Notes: generated by a model not told the origin, from the sequence alone. A stretch of DNA of 64,000 nt from Vibrio sp. RE88 (GCF_013113835.1 NZ_VTYQ01000002.1:186001-250000), one strand, 5' to 3'. Positions 15,488 through 25,253 are shown, counted from the first letter of the stretch. Numbers and translations: made by a program.

Positions 15488-16060
15488 CTATTGCTCTGAA
15501 GATAGCTTAGTGAACTGATAAAACTCAAGTGCATAGTTTTTATCACCGGGCTGGTCATAGTTAAAGTAAGCACTAGTTCCTCTGACAAACTCAAAATAGT
15601 GATGAAATGAGTTGTAGTCATAAATGGCTTGCTCTCCGAAAAAAGCTAAAGCTGTATCCTGATCACATAACTTTTGGCTGACACAAACCATCAAACTCTC
15701 ATAGAAATCAACAACGAGCCAAATGCTCATTTCAGTAGGCTTATGAGATTCCTTTAATAGCTTAGTAACTATGAATTGGGCGATAGCACGGTCACTTTTT
15801 TCTAGGTCCGCTTCTTCTTCAGCCACCTGATATCCTGTAGAATTGACATCCCAAAATCGAGCTATCGTCCTCTGAGCTTTGTGCATTTCTCCAGAATTAT
15901 AAATATGCACATACTTTAACGTTTCTTGAACTCTATTTTTTTTTTGGTTTTCCACATATTGTAAGATTGCCCAAAACCCACCGATACCAATAGCAAGAAT
16001 GGTTAACCATGACGTCAACATGTCAGATATATGTTTTTTTTCTTCAAAAGACAGAGACAT
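15488..16060 (-). CDS. Membrane-anchored moron protein
   Basis: A 190-residue protein with one N-terminal membrane helix (about residues 15-35, WLTILAIGIGGFWAILQYV) followed by a basic stop-transfer (ENQKKNR) and a helical cytoplasmic domain. It lies leftward between lysis and portal genes, opposite to the lysis operon, and 10 bp after the small secreted peptide gene at 16071, so the pair forms a two-gene moron operon. Small single-helix proteins in such places often act in superinfection exclusion; this is inference. No family recognised. Confidence 0.6.
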   Translation of the reverse strand: MSLSFEEKKHISDMLTSWLTILAIGIGGFWAILQYVENQKKNRVQETLKYVHIYNSGEMHKAQRTIARFWDVNSTGYQVAEEEADLEKSDRAIAQFIVTKLLKESHKPTEMSIWLVVDFYESLMVCVSQKLCDQDTALAFFGEQAIYDYNSFHHYFEFVRGTSAYFNYDQPGDKNYALEFYQFTKLSSEQ

Positions 16061-16070
16061 AGTATTTTCC

Positions 16071-16235
16071 CTAATCAGTTTTTAGTGGGCAATTATATTT
16101 GCATCCAATGCCCCCTCTTCTAGGAACACATTCTGGGCATAGCCGCTTGATATCTTCATAGATCACTACTGGTTTACTTGTGTCTGCCTTAGCAGTTAGG
16201 CTCATTAAAACTGCTATTAGAACTATGACTTTCAT
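16071..16235 (-). CDS. Small secreted cysteine-rich peptide
   Basis: A 54-codon frame with a strong gaggga ribosome site and a clear signal peptide (MKVIVLIAVLMSLTAKA). The mature ~37 residues contain four cysteines as CPEC and CKYNC, separated by a basic-glycine turn (PRRGGIG), which could form two disulfides or a metal knot. It is the first gene of a leftward pair with the 190-residue membrane protein (10-bp gap). No family recognised; an envelope-directed prophage cargo peptide. Confidence 0.55.
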   Translation of the reverse strand: MKVIVLIAVLMSLTAKADTSKPVVIYEDIKRLCPECVPRRGGIGCKYNCPLKTD

Positions 16236-16309
16236 GATTCTCCCTCTCAATTACATATAAAACAAGTAGGATAAAGGGTAGTTTGGATATATTGATTTTG
16301 CACTAAACT

Positions 16310-17281
16310 CTAAGATGATATTTCTAGGCTCTTGTACTCCTTCACATTAATCACCTCACTGCCCACAAACTCATTCAACTCCTGCAGCGCATCAATCATC
16401 GGCAGCAATTCATTCTTATGAAATAGCCAGTCAACCTTGTTGAGATCGAGAGAGGTAATACTTTCTCGGCGAACGCTCATCAGCTCGATAGGGACACGGT
16501 GGAGAGCCAGCACATCATTCATAGTTTGGTTCTTCACCTCCTTAAACGAATCCTTTGCTTCTACTTGGCCAATTGGCTTAAGCTCCGGCGCCTTAGTGTC
16601 TTTGCCTCGCGCATTCACAAACATATTCTTAAACGCCATGCCTTCTTTGGCCTGAAGCTTGGTTTTAATTTCGTCTTCCTGCTTTTTCGTCATGCTAGGT
16701 TCATTCATATACAGCAGGTAACCCGCGTGTTGGCCGTTGCGGTAATACTGGCGGCGGAATAAAGTGGCATCGTCATTTAGCCAGATGGAGGTGAGCCCGC
16801 TTACGTGACCGGGTAACCCATAGATCTCCTGAGCAACGTCATATTCAGAGAGATGAAAGATTTGCCCCTCCTTAAATTCAACTCTGCCATCATCCTCGTA
16901 AGTTTTTGGTTTATAGGTATAACCCAAGTCCTCGCGGCGACGTATATACAGAGCGGGAATGTGTTTAACCTGAACGACAGGACCTTTGCCCGCGTGTGAG
17001 CGAACAATTTGGAAATAGCCGTTGCCAAAGGTGAGATAGTCTTGGATAAACCGCTTAAGGTCGCGACGGGATAATACTGATGAAACGTTCACAGCAAAGG
17101 CGAGGGTATTGCGCTTAAACTCAATCGCGCTCGAGTGCATCGGGTTAACGCGCAGCGCTTTGGCTAAGGTGTCGAATGGAATAGGTGGCTGATATAACCC
17201 ATCAACCAAAGCCGTTTCAAGGTAACTTAGGATGTCGCTGTTCATCACGCTGACAGGGTTAGAAAATTCAATCTCAATCAC
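16310..17281 (-). CDS. Q: Portal protein, P2 Q family
   Basis: A 323-residue portal of the P2 Q (PBSX-type) family. Characteristic stretches are NPMHSSAIEFKRNTL, the FGNGYFQIVR segment, HLSEYDVAQEIYGLPGHVSGL and the C-terminal LALHRVPIELMSVRRES. It forms the dodecameric head vertex through which DNA is packaged. As in K139/HP1-type phages it reads leftward with terminase, opposite to the other head genes, 21 bp downstream of the terminase stop. Confidence 0.92.
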   Translation of the reverse strand: MIEIEFSNPVSVMNSDILSYLETALVDGLYQPPIPFDTLAKALRVNPMHSSAIEFKRNTLAFAVNVSSVLSRRDLKRFIQDYLTFGNGYFQIVRSHAGKGPVVQVKHIPALYIRRREDLGYTYKPKTYEDDGRVEFKEGQIFHLSEYDVAQEIYGLPGHVSGLTSIWLNDDATLFRRQYYRNGQHAGYLLYMNEPSMTKKQEDEIKTKLQAKEGMAFKNMFVNARGKDTKAPELKPIGQVEAKDSFKEVKNQTMNDVLALHRVPIELMSVRRESITSLDLNKVDWLFHKNELLPMIDALQELNEFVGSEVINVKEYKSLEISS

Positions 17282-17302
17282 TTTGTTTCTCCGCTCTTTG
17301 GC

Positions 17303-19063
17303 TTAGAAAATTTCAACGGTGGTATCGTCGTCATTGTTAATATCAATTGGCTCCCAGCACATCACGTGCATTGAAGCCCAGGCAAGGTCAGCATGCGACC
17401 CTATCTTGCTGCGGTTAGAGACAAACGTAACCTGGTTACTGATATTGGTGGTCTGCTGGCGAATCATCAGGAAAGAATGCACCAGGTCATCCCATTCGGC
17501 GTCAAACTGCAGTCGACCATCGCCGATAATCTCTCGCGCTTTGTAGGCCATCATCCGCTTTACCTCTGGTGAGTAGTTCAGTTCGAGCAAAGACGGATAG
17601 AACTTTCTAACCAACTCAGCCACGGCAGAACCTACACCGCTGGTATCGATGGCGAGGTGCACTACATTGTATTTTTCGGTGATCCCGCGAATGGCTTCAG
17701 CTTGCTGCTCATAGCTTGAACCTTTGAGTCTTAAGCGCTCGATGAAGCGGAAAACGCCGCCCTTCATTTTTGGCTTAAGTGAGACCACTAAACCCGCATC
17801 ATCGGATCCTTCTCCTTGACCACCACCTCTTGGGTCATAGCCGACTAACACTTCCGCGTCACCGACGGGGCGTGGCTTGTTGTGGTCAACTTCCTTCCAT
17901 AGAGAGGAATCCGCTTTGCAGGCGAGAAGGGCTTTTAGTGAAAAGAACGAAGCACTGTCATCCAAGAATTTACATCGCAGTAGATTGTCGAAGATTTCCT
18001 TAACTGGATATTTACGCTTTAGCTACTCCATGTTGAAGAAGGTCGCGCCTTTCTTCATCGCGTCATCAACGGTGATCATCTGCCTGAAGATAAAATCAGG
18101 ACCTAACGCCCCATCTTTCAGCGCGGTGTGGCTGATATCAATACGGTGCTCTTTCTTAGCTTCCCATTTCGGATAAGCTTCATGAGCCATCGTGGAAGGC
18201 GTCGAAATGTAAGTGGTACGAAACTTCGCTTGTATCGACATGCCGCCCGCGTAGTCATCCAACTCAGCGAAGCGGGGTATCCAAAACACCTCATCCCAAT
18301 ACATGTGGCCGTTGAAACCCTGAGAGGTGGAAACGTTGGTCGACATAAAGCCCAGCTTGGCGCCATTACTTAATTCAATATCATCTTTGCCTTTGAGGTC
18401 GACTTCACCAATCTCGAGAGCAAACTTGCGGATGTAGTTTTTAAAGATGTACGCCTGCTTTTTCGATGCAGAGATAAAGACTTGGTTATCACCATTAAGC
18501 ACCGCGTCTTCAAACGCTTCATACGCGAAGTAGAAGGTGAGGCCAATCTGGCGCGACTTCAGATAGAAACGCGTTTCGTTGATGTCATCATCGAGCTTGT
18601 GAGCGTGTATCTCTTTCTGGTACTCAAAGAAAGTACGCTCGCGGTATTCATCAAGCATCTCTTTGGTGATCTGCGAAACGTCATTCTTAACTTTGTTAGG
18701 TTTGCGACCTCTAGGGCTTTTGCCTTCGACGGATGTGCCTGGTCTACTTCGCTTATTCTCCGCTTCAACGCGTTTGTAGTGCTGATCGAGTAGCATCTTC
18801 AGCTCGCGTTCCTGACACTCAAGCTTTTGGTCAACCCACATCAGATACGTGATCCTCTGACGCAGCATGAGCTCTACGGGCAAATCATCCCGCATTTCCT
18901 TCCAGCCAAATTTTGATATCCATTGCTGAACCGTTCGGGTGGCAACACCGATTTTATCCGCGATTTCTGCCGGCTTTCGCTGGCGTAAGAACAGACCAAA
19001 CGCTTGAGTTTGCGCTGGTGTGTATAGCGGCTGGTTCAGATTGGTTACTGCATTCGTCTCCAT
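17303..19063 (-). pseudogene. P: Terminase large subunit, P2 P family, interrupted by in-frame amber
   Basis: The two open parts (18023-19063 and 17303-17965) are in the same frame and separated by a TAG at 18023-18025, after which the frame continues without any other stop (LKRKYPVKEIFDNLL). The full length of ~586 codons equals the family's usual size. The first part has a helix-turn-helix (TRTVQQWISKFGW), the P2-type Walker A KSRQIGLT (169-176) and Walker B YWDEVF; the second has the RNase H-type nuclease (VGYDPRGGG, LAIDTSGVG). The stop most likely arose from CAG. Without suppression the product lacks its nuclease, so packaging should fail. Confidence 0.88.
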
Positions 19064-19197
19064 GCCAGCATAGTGCTACAGTGCCCGCCATTACTCAGCT
19101 TGCGAGAGTTCTATATCGGGTATCTAGAATCAGGATGAATACAAAAAGAGGAAGGCTTTCGTTAGATTGAAATCATCGAATTCAGGAGAGTTTAGAC

Positions 19198-20013
19198 ATG
19201 TTTCAGTCAGAGCCGATTTGTATTTTGCAGGCAGGGACAACCGTTGATGGTCGCGTTATTGAACAGAAAATCATTGATGAAATCGCAGAGACCTACAACC
19301 CAGAGGTGTACACCGCACGCATTAATGAAGAGCACTATGACTGGAGCTACAAATTTGGTTCGGTGTTGTCGGTAGAGAAGCGTGAAGACAAGTTGTTTGC
19401 TGTTATTAAACCTAACTCCCATTTGCTACGCATGACGGAACAAGGCCAGTTACTTCATACATCCTGTGAGTTCATTGAGAAGTTTTCTAACACTGAGAAA
19501 GCCTATTTAACCGGACTGGCTCTGACCGATAAACCCGCATCACTGGGTACAACTCAAATCCATCTCTCTAGCAAGGACGATGGCAAGGTTCACGTACTTT
19601 CAAAGTTTACCATCGAACCCCAAGCGCTTTCGCAAGAAGAACCAGAAAGTGATGCCTCCTTATTCCAGAAATTCAAAAGCTGGCTCAGCGGTGAAAAGTC
19701 TCCTGAGCAGTTCTCGCAACAAGAGGAAGAAAGCGAAATGAGTAAAGAAACTGAAGAGCTGCTCAAACAAAGCATCGAGCAGAACAAGGTACTCAGTACC
19801 AACTTAGGCCTGTTGGTCGAAAGCCTCTCCACACAGAAAAAGCCAGAGGTTGATCAAGAGGAGCCTGAAAGCAATCAGATCGATGAACTCAAAGGTCAGG
19901 TGGAGCAGTTGTCGACTCAGATGTCGGAGATGACGACAACGCTTAGCCAAATCACTGACGAAACACCGCGCAAGCTAGCAGGTCAGGACAGCGAAGAAGA
20001 GCGGTACCTATAA
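19198..20013 (+). CDS. O: Capsid scaffold/protease, P2 O family
   Basis: A 271-residue capsid scaffolding protein. The N-terminal protease domain shows the P2 O layout with candidate catalytic Asp17, His46 (NEEHYDW) and a Ser in LLHTSCEF. The C-terminal third is a Gln/Glu-rich coiled coil that acts as scaffold (QIDELKGQVEQLSTQ). It guides assembly of capsid protein N and is then cleaved. It is divergent from terminase across 134 bp, which should hold the two late promoters. Confidence 0.9.
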   Translation: MFQSEPICILQAGTTVDGRVIEQKIIDEIAETYNPEVYTARINEEHYDWSYKFGSVLSVEKREDKLFAVIKPNSHLLRMTEQGQLLHTSCEFIEKFSNTEKAYLTGLALTDKPASLGTTQIHLSSKDDGKVHVLSKFTIEPQALSQEEPESDASLFQKFKSWLSGEKSPEQFSQQEEESEMSKETEELLKQSIEQNKVLSTNLGLLVESLSTQKKPEVDQEEPESNQIDELKGQVEQLSTQMSEMTTTLSQITDETPRKLAGQDSEEERYL

Positions 20014-20045
20014 CGCCAGTCTGACGAAGAGAAACAGGTAAAATT

Positions 20046-21083
20046 ATGCAGAAACAAACGCAAATCAAGCTCAATGCTTACGTGAAGAAAGTCGCTGAGC
20101 AAAATGAAGTGGATGACGCGACCCAGAAGTTTAACGTCACGCCGAACGGCACTCAAAAAATCATTGGCCAGATGCGAGAGAGCAACTGGTTCCTGAAGAA
20201 GATCAACATCATTCCGGTGAAGAACCAGAAAGGCGAATCCATCGGTCTGGGCGTAACGGGCATGATTGCCAGTCGCACCGATACTTCTGGTGAAGGACGC
20301 CGTGTACCGAAAGACTACTCAGGCATGGGCGCGATGCCTTATATGTGTGAGCAGACTAATTTCGATACCGCTATTCGTTACGACAAACTTGATGCCTGGG
20401 CGCACGACAAGCGCTTCAACTCAATCATCTCAGCTCATACGCGTGAGCAAATTGACGCTAACAAAATCACCATTGGTTGGTACGGTGAACGCGTAGAAAA
20501 GAACACAAATGCGAGCTCGAATCCAAACGGCGAAGACGTCAACAAAGGTTGGTTTCAGGCGATGCGTGACCACAACGCCGAGCGCTACATCACCGAAATT
20601 GTGCCGAATTCCGGTGAGATCCGAATCGGTGAAGGTGGTGACTTCATTAATCTCGATTTAGCGGTGCTCAACACCAAGAACCTGCTTCACGATGCGTGCG
20701 AAAACGATTCAAACCTGATTGCGATTATCGGCTCTGACTTGTTGGCTTACGACAAAGCGAAGTTCTACGAAGCGCATGGCAATACTCCAAGCGAGAAGAG
20801 CAAGATTCAGGAAGTACAGGTCATCGGGACTTACGGCGGTCTGCCTGCGGTGAAGGTTCCGGGTTTCCCATCAACCGGCATTATGGTGACCAGCTACGAC
20901 AACCTGTCTATCTACATTCAGGAAGGTTCGATTCGTCGCTCAATGGGTAAGAAGAACGACGAGAAAGACCAGATCGAAAACTTCGAGTCGATGAACATGG
21001 CTTACGTCATTGAAGAAATCGGCAAAGCAGCCGCGATGGAATTCAAGAACGTCAAACTGAAGATTGGCGAAAACTGGGTATAG
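20046..21083 (+). CDS. N: Major capsid protein, P2 N family
   Basis: A 345-residue capsid protein of the P2 N family (usual length ~340-357). Recognisable parts are KFNVTPNGTQKIIGQMRESNWFLKKINIIPV at the N-terminus (in pieces), the YKTWDALDAWA-like RYDKLDAWAH, and GEIRIGEGGDFINLDL. It follows the scaffold gene by 32 bp in the normal P2 order. HK97-fold. Confidence 0.92.
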   Translation: MQKQTQIKLNAYVKKVAEQNEVDDATQKFNVTPNGTQKIIGQMRESNWFLKKINIIPVKNQKGESIGLGVTGMIASRTDTSGEGRRVPKDYSGMGAMPYMCEQTNFDTAIRYDKLDAWAHDKRFNSIISAHTREQIDANKITIGWYGERVEKNTNASSNPNGEDVNKGWFQAMRDHNAERYITEIVPNSGEIRIGEGGDFINLDLAVLNTKNLLHDACENDSNLIAIIGSDLLAYDKAKFYEAHGNTPSEKSKIQEVQVIGTYGGLPAVKVPGFPSTGIMVTSYDNLSIYIQEGSIRRSMGKKNDEKDQIENFESMNMAYVIEEIGKAAAMEFKNVKLKIGENWV

Positions 21084-21188
21084 CCCTTAAACGACCACCC
21101 CCTCAATGCGGGCTCTAACACTCAATCTGTGAAGCCTTGGCAGAAGCAGAGTTCAGTGTTTGTCTGCCCGCATTTCTCTCGAGGAACC

Positions 21189-21640
21189 ATGATGGAATTT
21201 GTCGGTGATAAAAGCGAAACCTACGACTCAGAGCTGCCAGCCACGGCAAAGTATCCGACGTTGAAGCTGGCAGAGTTTCAGTCTCTGTTTCATTTCATGA
21301 GCAATGAAACAGAGGCAGGCATTCTGCATCAAGCGAGCGTGTCGCGTATCAAAGTACATAAAGAGTTGGAGTGCATTATGGCGCTTTACGATGACCTAAA
21401 CGCACTTTCTAAGGATCAGTTTGAAGATGAAGAAGCAGGCGCAACGCTCTACAAGCAGGCGGTATTTGCTTTAACAGCCGGTGAGTTGATCGGCATTCAG
21501 TTAAGTGGAGATGCCACAGCGGAAGCAGCGCAGCGACAAAAGCGTTAACAGACAAGAAACAGCATTGCGAAGTCCAACATCGCCAGGCTATCGACCTGCT
21601 CATTAACGGTCACGAAACCTACTGTTTTGAGGTGGTGTGA
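21189..21640 (+). pseudogene. L: Head completion protein, P2 L family, frameshifted
   Basis: Start chosen at ATG 21189 behind gagga. The frame closes early at 21548, but one extra A in the aaaa run near 21535 lets it continue as KALTDKKQHCEVQ and end with the L-type C-terminus (INGHETYCFEVV). That restored stop, TGA at 21638-21640, overlaps the ATG of gene R (TGATG), the coupling expected in this operon. The restored length (~150 residues) fits L. Either a real one-base loss or a homopolymer sequence error. L closes the packaged head for tail joining. Confidence 0.7.
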
Positions 21641-22104
21641 TGAAAGCCCTGCATAGCCTCACGGAGTTGTTTAAAAGCCACGTTATTGATTCAACGAGCT
21701 TAGATATCTGGGTAGAAGATGGTGCTCTGTTTTGTGGTCAAGGACCACTAGTCGACGGTTATGAGCTGGAATATACAGCCATTGTTTTTGTTCAGAACGC
21801 GAGATTAAAACCGCACATGTTATTTATGCATTTGGTGAACTGGCTCAACAATCATGATCCGGAACGAACAGAGAAAGGCTTACCAGCACCGACGTTTGCG
21901 ACTCAGGTACTCGATGGTGGCAAATGTGACATCAAGATAAAAATCGACCTGAGAGAAAGCTACTCACTGGCAGAGAGTGAGCAAGGAAACTGGAAGCAGC
22001 AAGGGACCCTATATGAGTGTATCAGCGAGTTTGAGGCGGCTGTGCAGGCGGATGAACTGAATGAGCTGGTTTACTTCGTTGGCCATACCAAAGACTTGCC
22101 ATGA
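21640..22104 (+). CDS. R: Tail completion protein, P2 R family
   Basis: A 154-residue protein matching P2 R in length and pattern: ALHSLTELFKSHV at the start, a YELEYTAIVFVQNAR strand pair, the LMHLVNWLNNHDP helix and IKIKIDLRES. It caps the tail for joining to the head. Overlaps the restored stop of L upstream and gene S downstream by 4 bases. Confidence 0.82.
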   Translation: MKALHSLTELFKSHVIDSTSLDIWVEDGALFCGQGPLVDGYELEYTAIVFVQNARLKPHMLFMHLVNWLNNHDPERTEKGLPAPTFATQVLDGGKCDIKIKIDLRESYSLAESEQGNWKQQGTLYECISEFEAAVQADELNELVYFVGHTKDLP

Positions 22105-22610
22105 AGACCCTAGAAAGCCCAGAACAGCTGACCCAGTTGGTAGATGTTTTAGTTATGAAAGCGTCTGAAAAGCATGACTTAAACCGCCGGATGGCAAATC
22201 GAGCTCGGCAGTTTTTCAGGCAGCAAATCAGAGCGCAGCGAGACATTAACAACAACCCATATCAAAGCCGAAGGCCAAAGACTCAGCTTGATGATGGAGC
22301 CAACAACAAAGATATGCTGTTGGGTTTTGCTCAGGCACTACGAACACGAGCCAGTGACAAAGGGTTTGAGGTTGGACTAAAGGGCACTGCGGGTGTCATT
22401 GGCCGTGAGCACAATGAAGGTGCTCAGCTCTCTTTCACCACAAGGGTAAACGGCTTCTTCGATTCGAAGGTGGGCCAGTGGCAGGGCGGGGTGCTCACTA
22501 AACGAAGTTATCACATGCCCAAACGTACGTTTATCGGCTGGACGCCACAGCTCGAAAAAGAGTTGTTGGCGATGGCTGCAGAACACTTTGCACTAGAGGA
22601 TGCAACCTAA
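22101..22610 (+). CDS. S: Tail completion/virion morphogenesis protein, P2 S family
   Basis: A 169-residue protein of the virion-morphogenesis family (P2 S, Mu G). Typical parts are ANRARQFFRQQIRAQRD, PYQSRRPKTQ, an IGREHNEGAQ turn and the C-terminal KRTFIGWTPQLEKELL. It acts with R in finishing the tail. Coupled to R, and its last base starts the next gene. Confidence 0.85.
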   Translation: MKTLESPEQLTQLVDVLVMKASEKHDLNRRMANRARQFFRQQIRAQRDINNNPYQSRRPKTQLDDGANNKDMLLGFAQALRTRASDKGFEVGLKGTAGVIGREHNEGAQLSFTTRVNGFFDSKVGQWQGGVLTKRSYHMPKRTFIGWTPQLEKELLAMAAEHFALEDAT

Positions 22611-22792
22611 TGCGAACATTTAAGGTTAAGCCGAGCAGCAAAGGCTTACTGGTTCGAGATCCTGAAACCAGACAACCGCTGAAAGCTGCGGGAGAAGTGA
22701 AACCGCGCAATACCTACTGGTTACGCCGAATTAAGGATAAATCCGTTGTTGAGGTTAAGACGAAACAACAAAAACAGGAGACTGAAGAATGA
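22610..22792 (+). CDS. Mu gp38-like DUF2635 protein
   Basis: A 60-residue basic protein with the DUF2635 core: R-D-P-E-T-R-Q-P-L-K-A-A-G-E-V-K (in 2 parts: VRDPETRQPL, AAGEVKPRNTYWLRR). In Mu-like tails this small protein immediately precedes the sheath, as here. It overlaps both neighbours by 1-4 bases. Role unknown. Confidence 0.8.
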   Translation: MRTFKVKPSSKGLLVRDPETRQPLKAAGEVKPRNTYWLRRIKDKSVVEVKTKQQKQETEE

Positions 22793-23922
22793 GTATCAGC
22801 TTCTCAGAAGTGCCGAGCAATGCTCGTATTCCGGGCATGTATGTCGAGATTGATAACAGCCTGGCTAACAGTGCTGAAGACCAGCAACTTTGCCTAGTGA
22901 TTGGTAATGCCGCCGATGGTGCCGCGGTAGGGGCGAACACGGTAAAGCTTTGCATGGATGATGCAAAAGCCGCTGAGCACTTTGGCAACTCAGATATCGT
23001 TAAGATGGTGAAGTTCTTCCGCAAGCAGGATGAAACCATGCCCGTGTATGCAGTGAGTGTGGCCAGTAATGACACCATGTCTGCGCTGGCAGCGCTGGGC
23101 GATAAGCAGTATCACCACATCATTTGTTCATTGAATGACGAGACCACTATTCGTGACTTGGGCGAGTTCTTGGAAAAGCGCTACGACGCGCTCAATCAAA
23201 TCCCTGGTCTGGCGTATCTACCAAAGAAAGGCACACACTCGGAGCTGGTGACCTTTGGTTCGAAAAGCAATTGTCCTCTGATCAGCTTTATGTCAATTGA
23301 TAGCTTGGGTGATTCATCGAATCAGGTGTTGTCGGATGCAGAAGCTGTTGCTGCTTGGGCAGGGCAAATTGCCCCTTCATTGGCCAATGACCCATGCCGA
23401 CCACTGCAAACCCTCAAGTTGAGTGGTGTGTATTCAACGGCAGAAACAGAATTCGACTGGGCAGAGCGTAACTTACTGCTTCATGAAGGAATGGGGACTT
23501 ACACGGTCACGCCGAGCAAAGAAGTGCAGATTGAGCGCCCCGTTACTGCGTATACCGAGAATGCGTCAGGTATCGCCGACAACAGTTACCTCGACATCAT
23601 GACACCGGCGACCGCAATGTATTTCCGCCAGAAGCAGCGTTCACGCATCCTGAGTAAATACGCGCGCCACAAAGTCGCAAAGGACGGTACCAAGTTTGCG
23701 CCCGGTCAGGTCATTGTTACGCCAAGCATGTTCAAAAGTGAATTGCTCGCATTATATCGGGAGCTGGAATATCAGGGCATCGTGCAAGATTTTGATGGCT
23801 ACAAAAAGTCTTTGATTGTCGAGCTCGACCAGACCAACAAACAACGCATCAACTATCAGGATTCACCGCAGTTCGTGAATGGACTGATCATCGTTGCAGG
23901 TAAGATTCAATTCAGGAAGTAA
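22789..23922 (+). CDS. Mu L-like tail sheath protein
   Basis: A 377-residue contractile sheath protein of the Mu gpL type. It opens with SFSEVPSNARIPGMYVEID, the family's conserved start, and ends in the C-terminal subdomain (FDGYKKSLIVE, NQQR-like NKQRINYQDSPQFVNGL). It is shorter than Mu L (about 495 residues), mainly in the central domain. The following gene is the tube, the standard order. Confidence 0.9.
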   Translation: MSISFSEVPSNARIPGMYVEIDNSLANSAEDQQLCLVIGNAADGAAVGANTVKLCMDDAKAAEHFGNSDIVKMVKFFRKQDETMPVYAVSVASNDTMSALAALGDKQYHHIICSLNDETTIRDLGEFLEKRYDALNQIPGLAYLPKKGTHSELVTFGSKSNCPLISFMSIDSLGDSSNQVLSDAEAVAAWAGQIAPSLANDPCRPLQTLKLSGVYSTAETEFDWAERNLLLHEGMGTYTVTPSKEVQIERPVTAYTENASGIADNSYLDIMTPATAMYFRQKQRSRILSKYARHKVAKDGTKFAPGQVIVTPSMFKSELLALYRELEYQGIVQDFDGYKKSLIVELDQTNKQRINYQDSPQFVNGLIIVAGKIQFRK

Positions 23923-23925
23923 GCC

Positions 23926-24291
23926 ATGGGAACAACAATTACTAGCCGCGCGGTACTTAATGCCGGTTCATTGGGGCGCTTACCAATCAAAGAAGGCGCG
24001 GAAATCAACTTCGGTAATCTCAAGCGTGAACCAGTTATGGGTGACGATGGTGTGCTTGGCCACAGCGAGTCTTATGAAGAGGCGCCATCCATTAAGTGCG
24101 TCATCGCCCACGCCAGCAATACAGATGAAGATACCATTAAAAAGTTCGTCGATGAAAACATCACGCTCGAGACGAACAGTGGCAAAACCTACACCTTAAC
24201 CGATGCGTGGGTGGGCGACCCGCTCACGTTGGCCGTGAAGGAAGGGCAGCTGGAAGTCATGTTCTATGGCTACGAGCTGATCCCACAATAA
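23926..24291 (+). CDS. Mu M-like tail tube protein
   Basis: A 121-residue tube protein of the Mu gpM type. The pattern LNAGSLGRLPIKEGAEINFG, TLTDAWVGDPLTL and VMFYGYEL fits. Length matches the family. It is 3 bp after the sheath stop. Confidence 0.88.
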   Translation: MGTTITSRAVLNAGSLGRLPIKEGAEINFGNLKREPVMGDDGVLGHSESYEEAPSIKCVIAHASNTDEDTIKKFVDENITLETNSGKTYTLTDAWVGDPLTLAVKEGQLEVMFYGYELIPQ

Positions 24292-24301
24292 GGAGCGAGC
24301 C

Positions 24302-24982
24302 ATGTATTCAATACTCATGAAGCGTCAGGCGCTTACCAACAAGCCTAAAGTCGTGCCAGTAGAACAATCGAATCGACCATCGGCGTTGAGTAAGCCCTGG
24401 GAAGAAATCCAATTGATGCTCAAACAAGATTTGTCTTACGTTCGAACCTTAGCGGGCTCAAAGGAGAAGGCCCCATTCAAAGAGTCTTTAATCGAGAAGT
24501 ACCGCTCAATCGTCGAAACCCTGCTCGAAACACATCAGGGCAATTACGCCAATCTTGATGTCTTGTGGTGGTTCTTCATGTGGCATGTCGATTTGGGACT
24601 ACTGGAAACCATTCACGAAGATTTCCGCAATGCCATTGGTGCTGGGCTGGAAACACCACACAACTGGAAAATGAACGGCCAGACTGCCTATTGCGGCTAT
24701 GTATTCAATTACTCGCTGGAAGCTCACAAAGATAACAAAGAGTATGAACGTAGTTACTTGCTCAATGCTGTGCAAGATTTGCAATCTGGTGAGCTCGCGA
24801 CCAATGCACCACTGAAAGTGAAAATGTATCGCTTGGTCGGTGACTGGCATTACGAAGAAGGCGAACGCGAACTGGCGTACCAACTCTATGAACAGGTGAT
24901 GAAGCTAGACCCAGACAAAGGCGGCTGCAAAACCAAACTCAAAGAACTGAAGGAAGAACTGGGCTATGGCGACACCAATTAA
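24302..24982 (+). CDS. M: Terminase small subunit, P2 M family, out of place
   Basis: A 226-residue protein of the P2 M family: LDVLWWFFMWHVDLGLLETI and a C-terminal TPR-like stretch (VGDWHYEEGERELAYQLYEQ) are diagnostic. It recognises cos DNA and delivers it to the large subunit. In P2 it lies between capsid N and completion L; here it is between tail tube and tail chaperone, overlapping the latter by 17 bases. This displaced position inside a tail operon is unusual and points to module shuffling. Confidence 0.85.
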   Translation: MYSILMKRQALTNKPKVVPVEQSNRPSALSKPWEEIQLMLKQDLSYVRTLAGSKEKAPFKESLIEKYRSIVETLLETHQGNYANLDVLWWFFMWHVDLGLLETIHEDFRNAIGAGLETPHNWKMNGQTAYCGYVFNYSLEAHKDNKEYERSYLLNAVQDLQSGELATNAPLKVKMYRLVGDWHYEEGERELAYQLYEQVMKLDPDKGGCKTKLKELKEELGYGDTN

Positions 24983-25253
24983 ACACAGCAGTGAAGTGAA
25001 AAAGGTCAAGTTGGCAGTACCGCATGAGAAAGATGGCGAGATGATTGAAGAACTTGAAATCACCAAACCTCACTCGGGCAACTTGCGGGGCTTAAACCTC
25101 ATCAAAGTGTGTGAGATGGATTTCGAAACAGGACAGATTCTGGTGCCAAGAATCACATGCTTGAATGAGCGAGATATGCTCAACTTAGCGCCAGAGAACT
25201 GGGCGCCAGTACTGACTGAAATCGCCTCTTTTTTCGTCAACACGAAACAGTAA
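24966..25253 (+). CDS. Mu gp41-like tail assembly chaperone, short form
   Basis: A 95-residue tail chaperone preceding the tape measure. The pattern LEITKPHSGNLRGLNLIKV and PRITCLNERDMLNL fits the gp41/gpE-like family. It overlaps M by 17 bases. A T-TTT-TTC slip site at 25229-25235 near its 3' end allows a -1 shift into a downstream frame (see next entry). Such pairs hold the tape measure during tail assembly. Confidence 0.85.
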   Translation: MATPIKHSSEVKKVKLAVPHEKDGEMIEELEITKPHSGNLRGLNLIKVCEMDFETGQILVPRITCLNERDMLNLAPENWAPVLTEIASFFVNTKQ

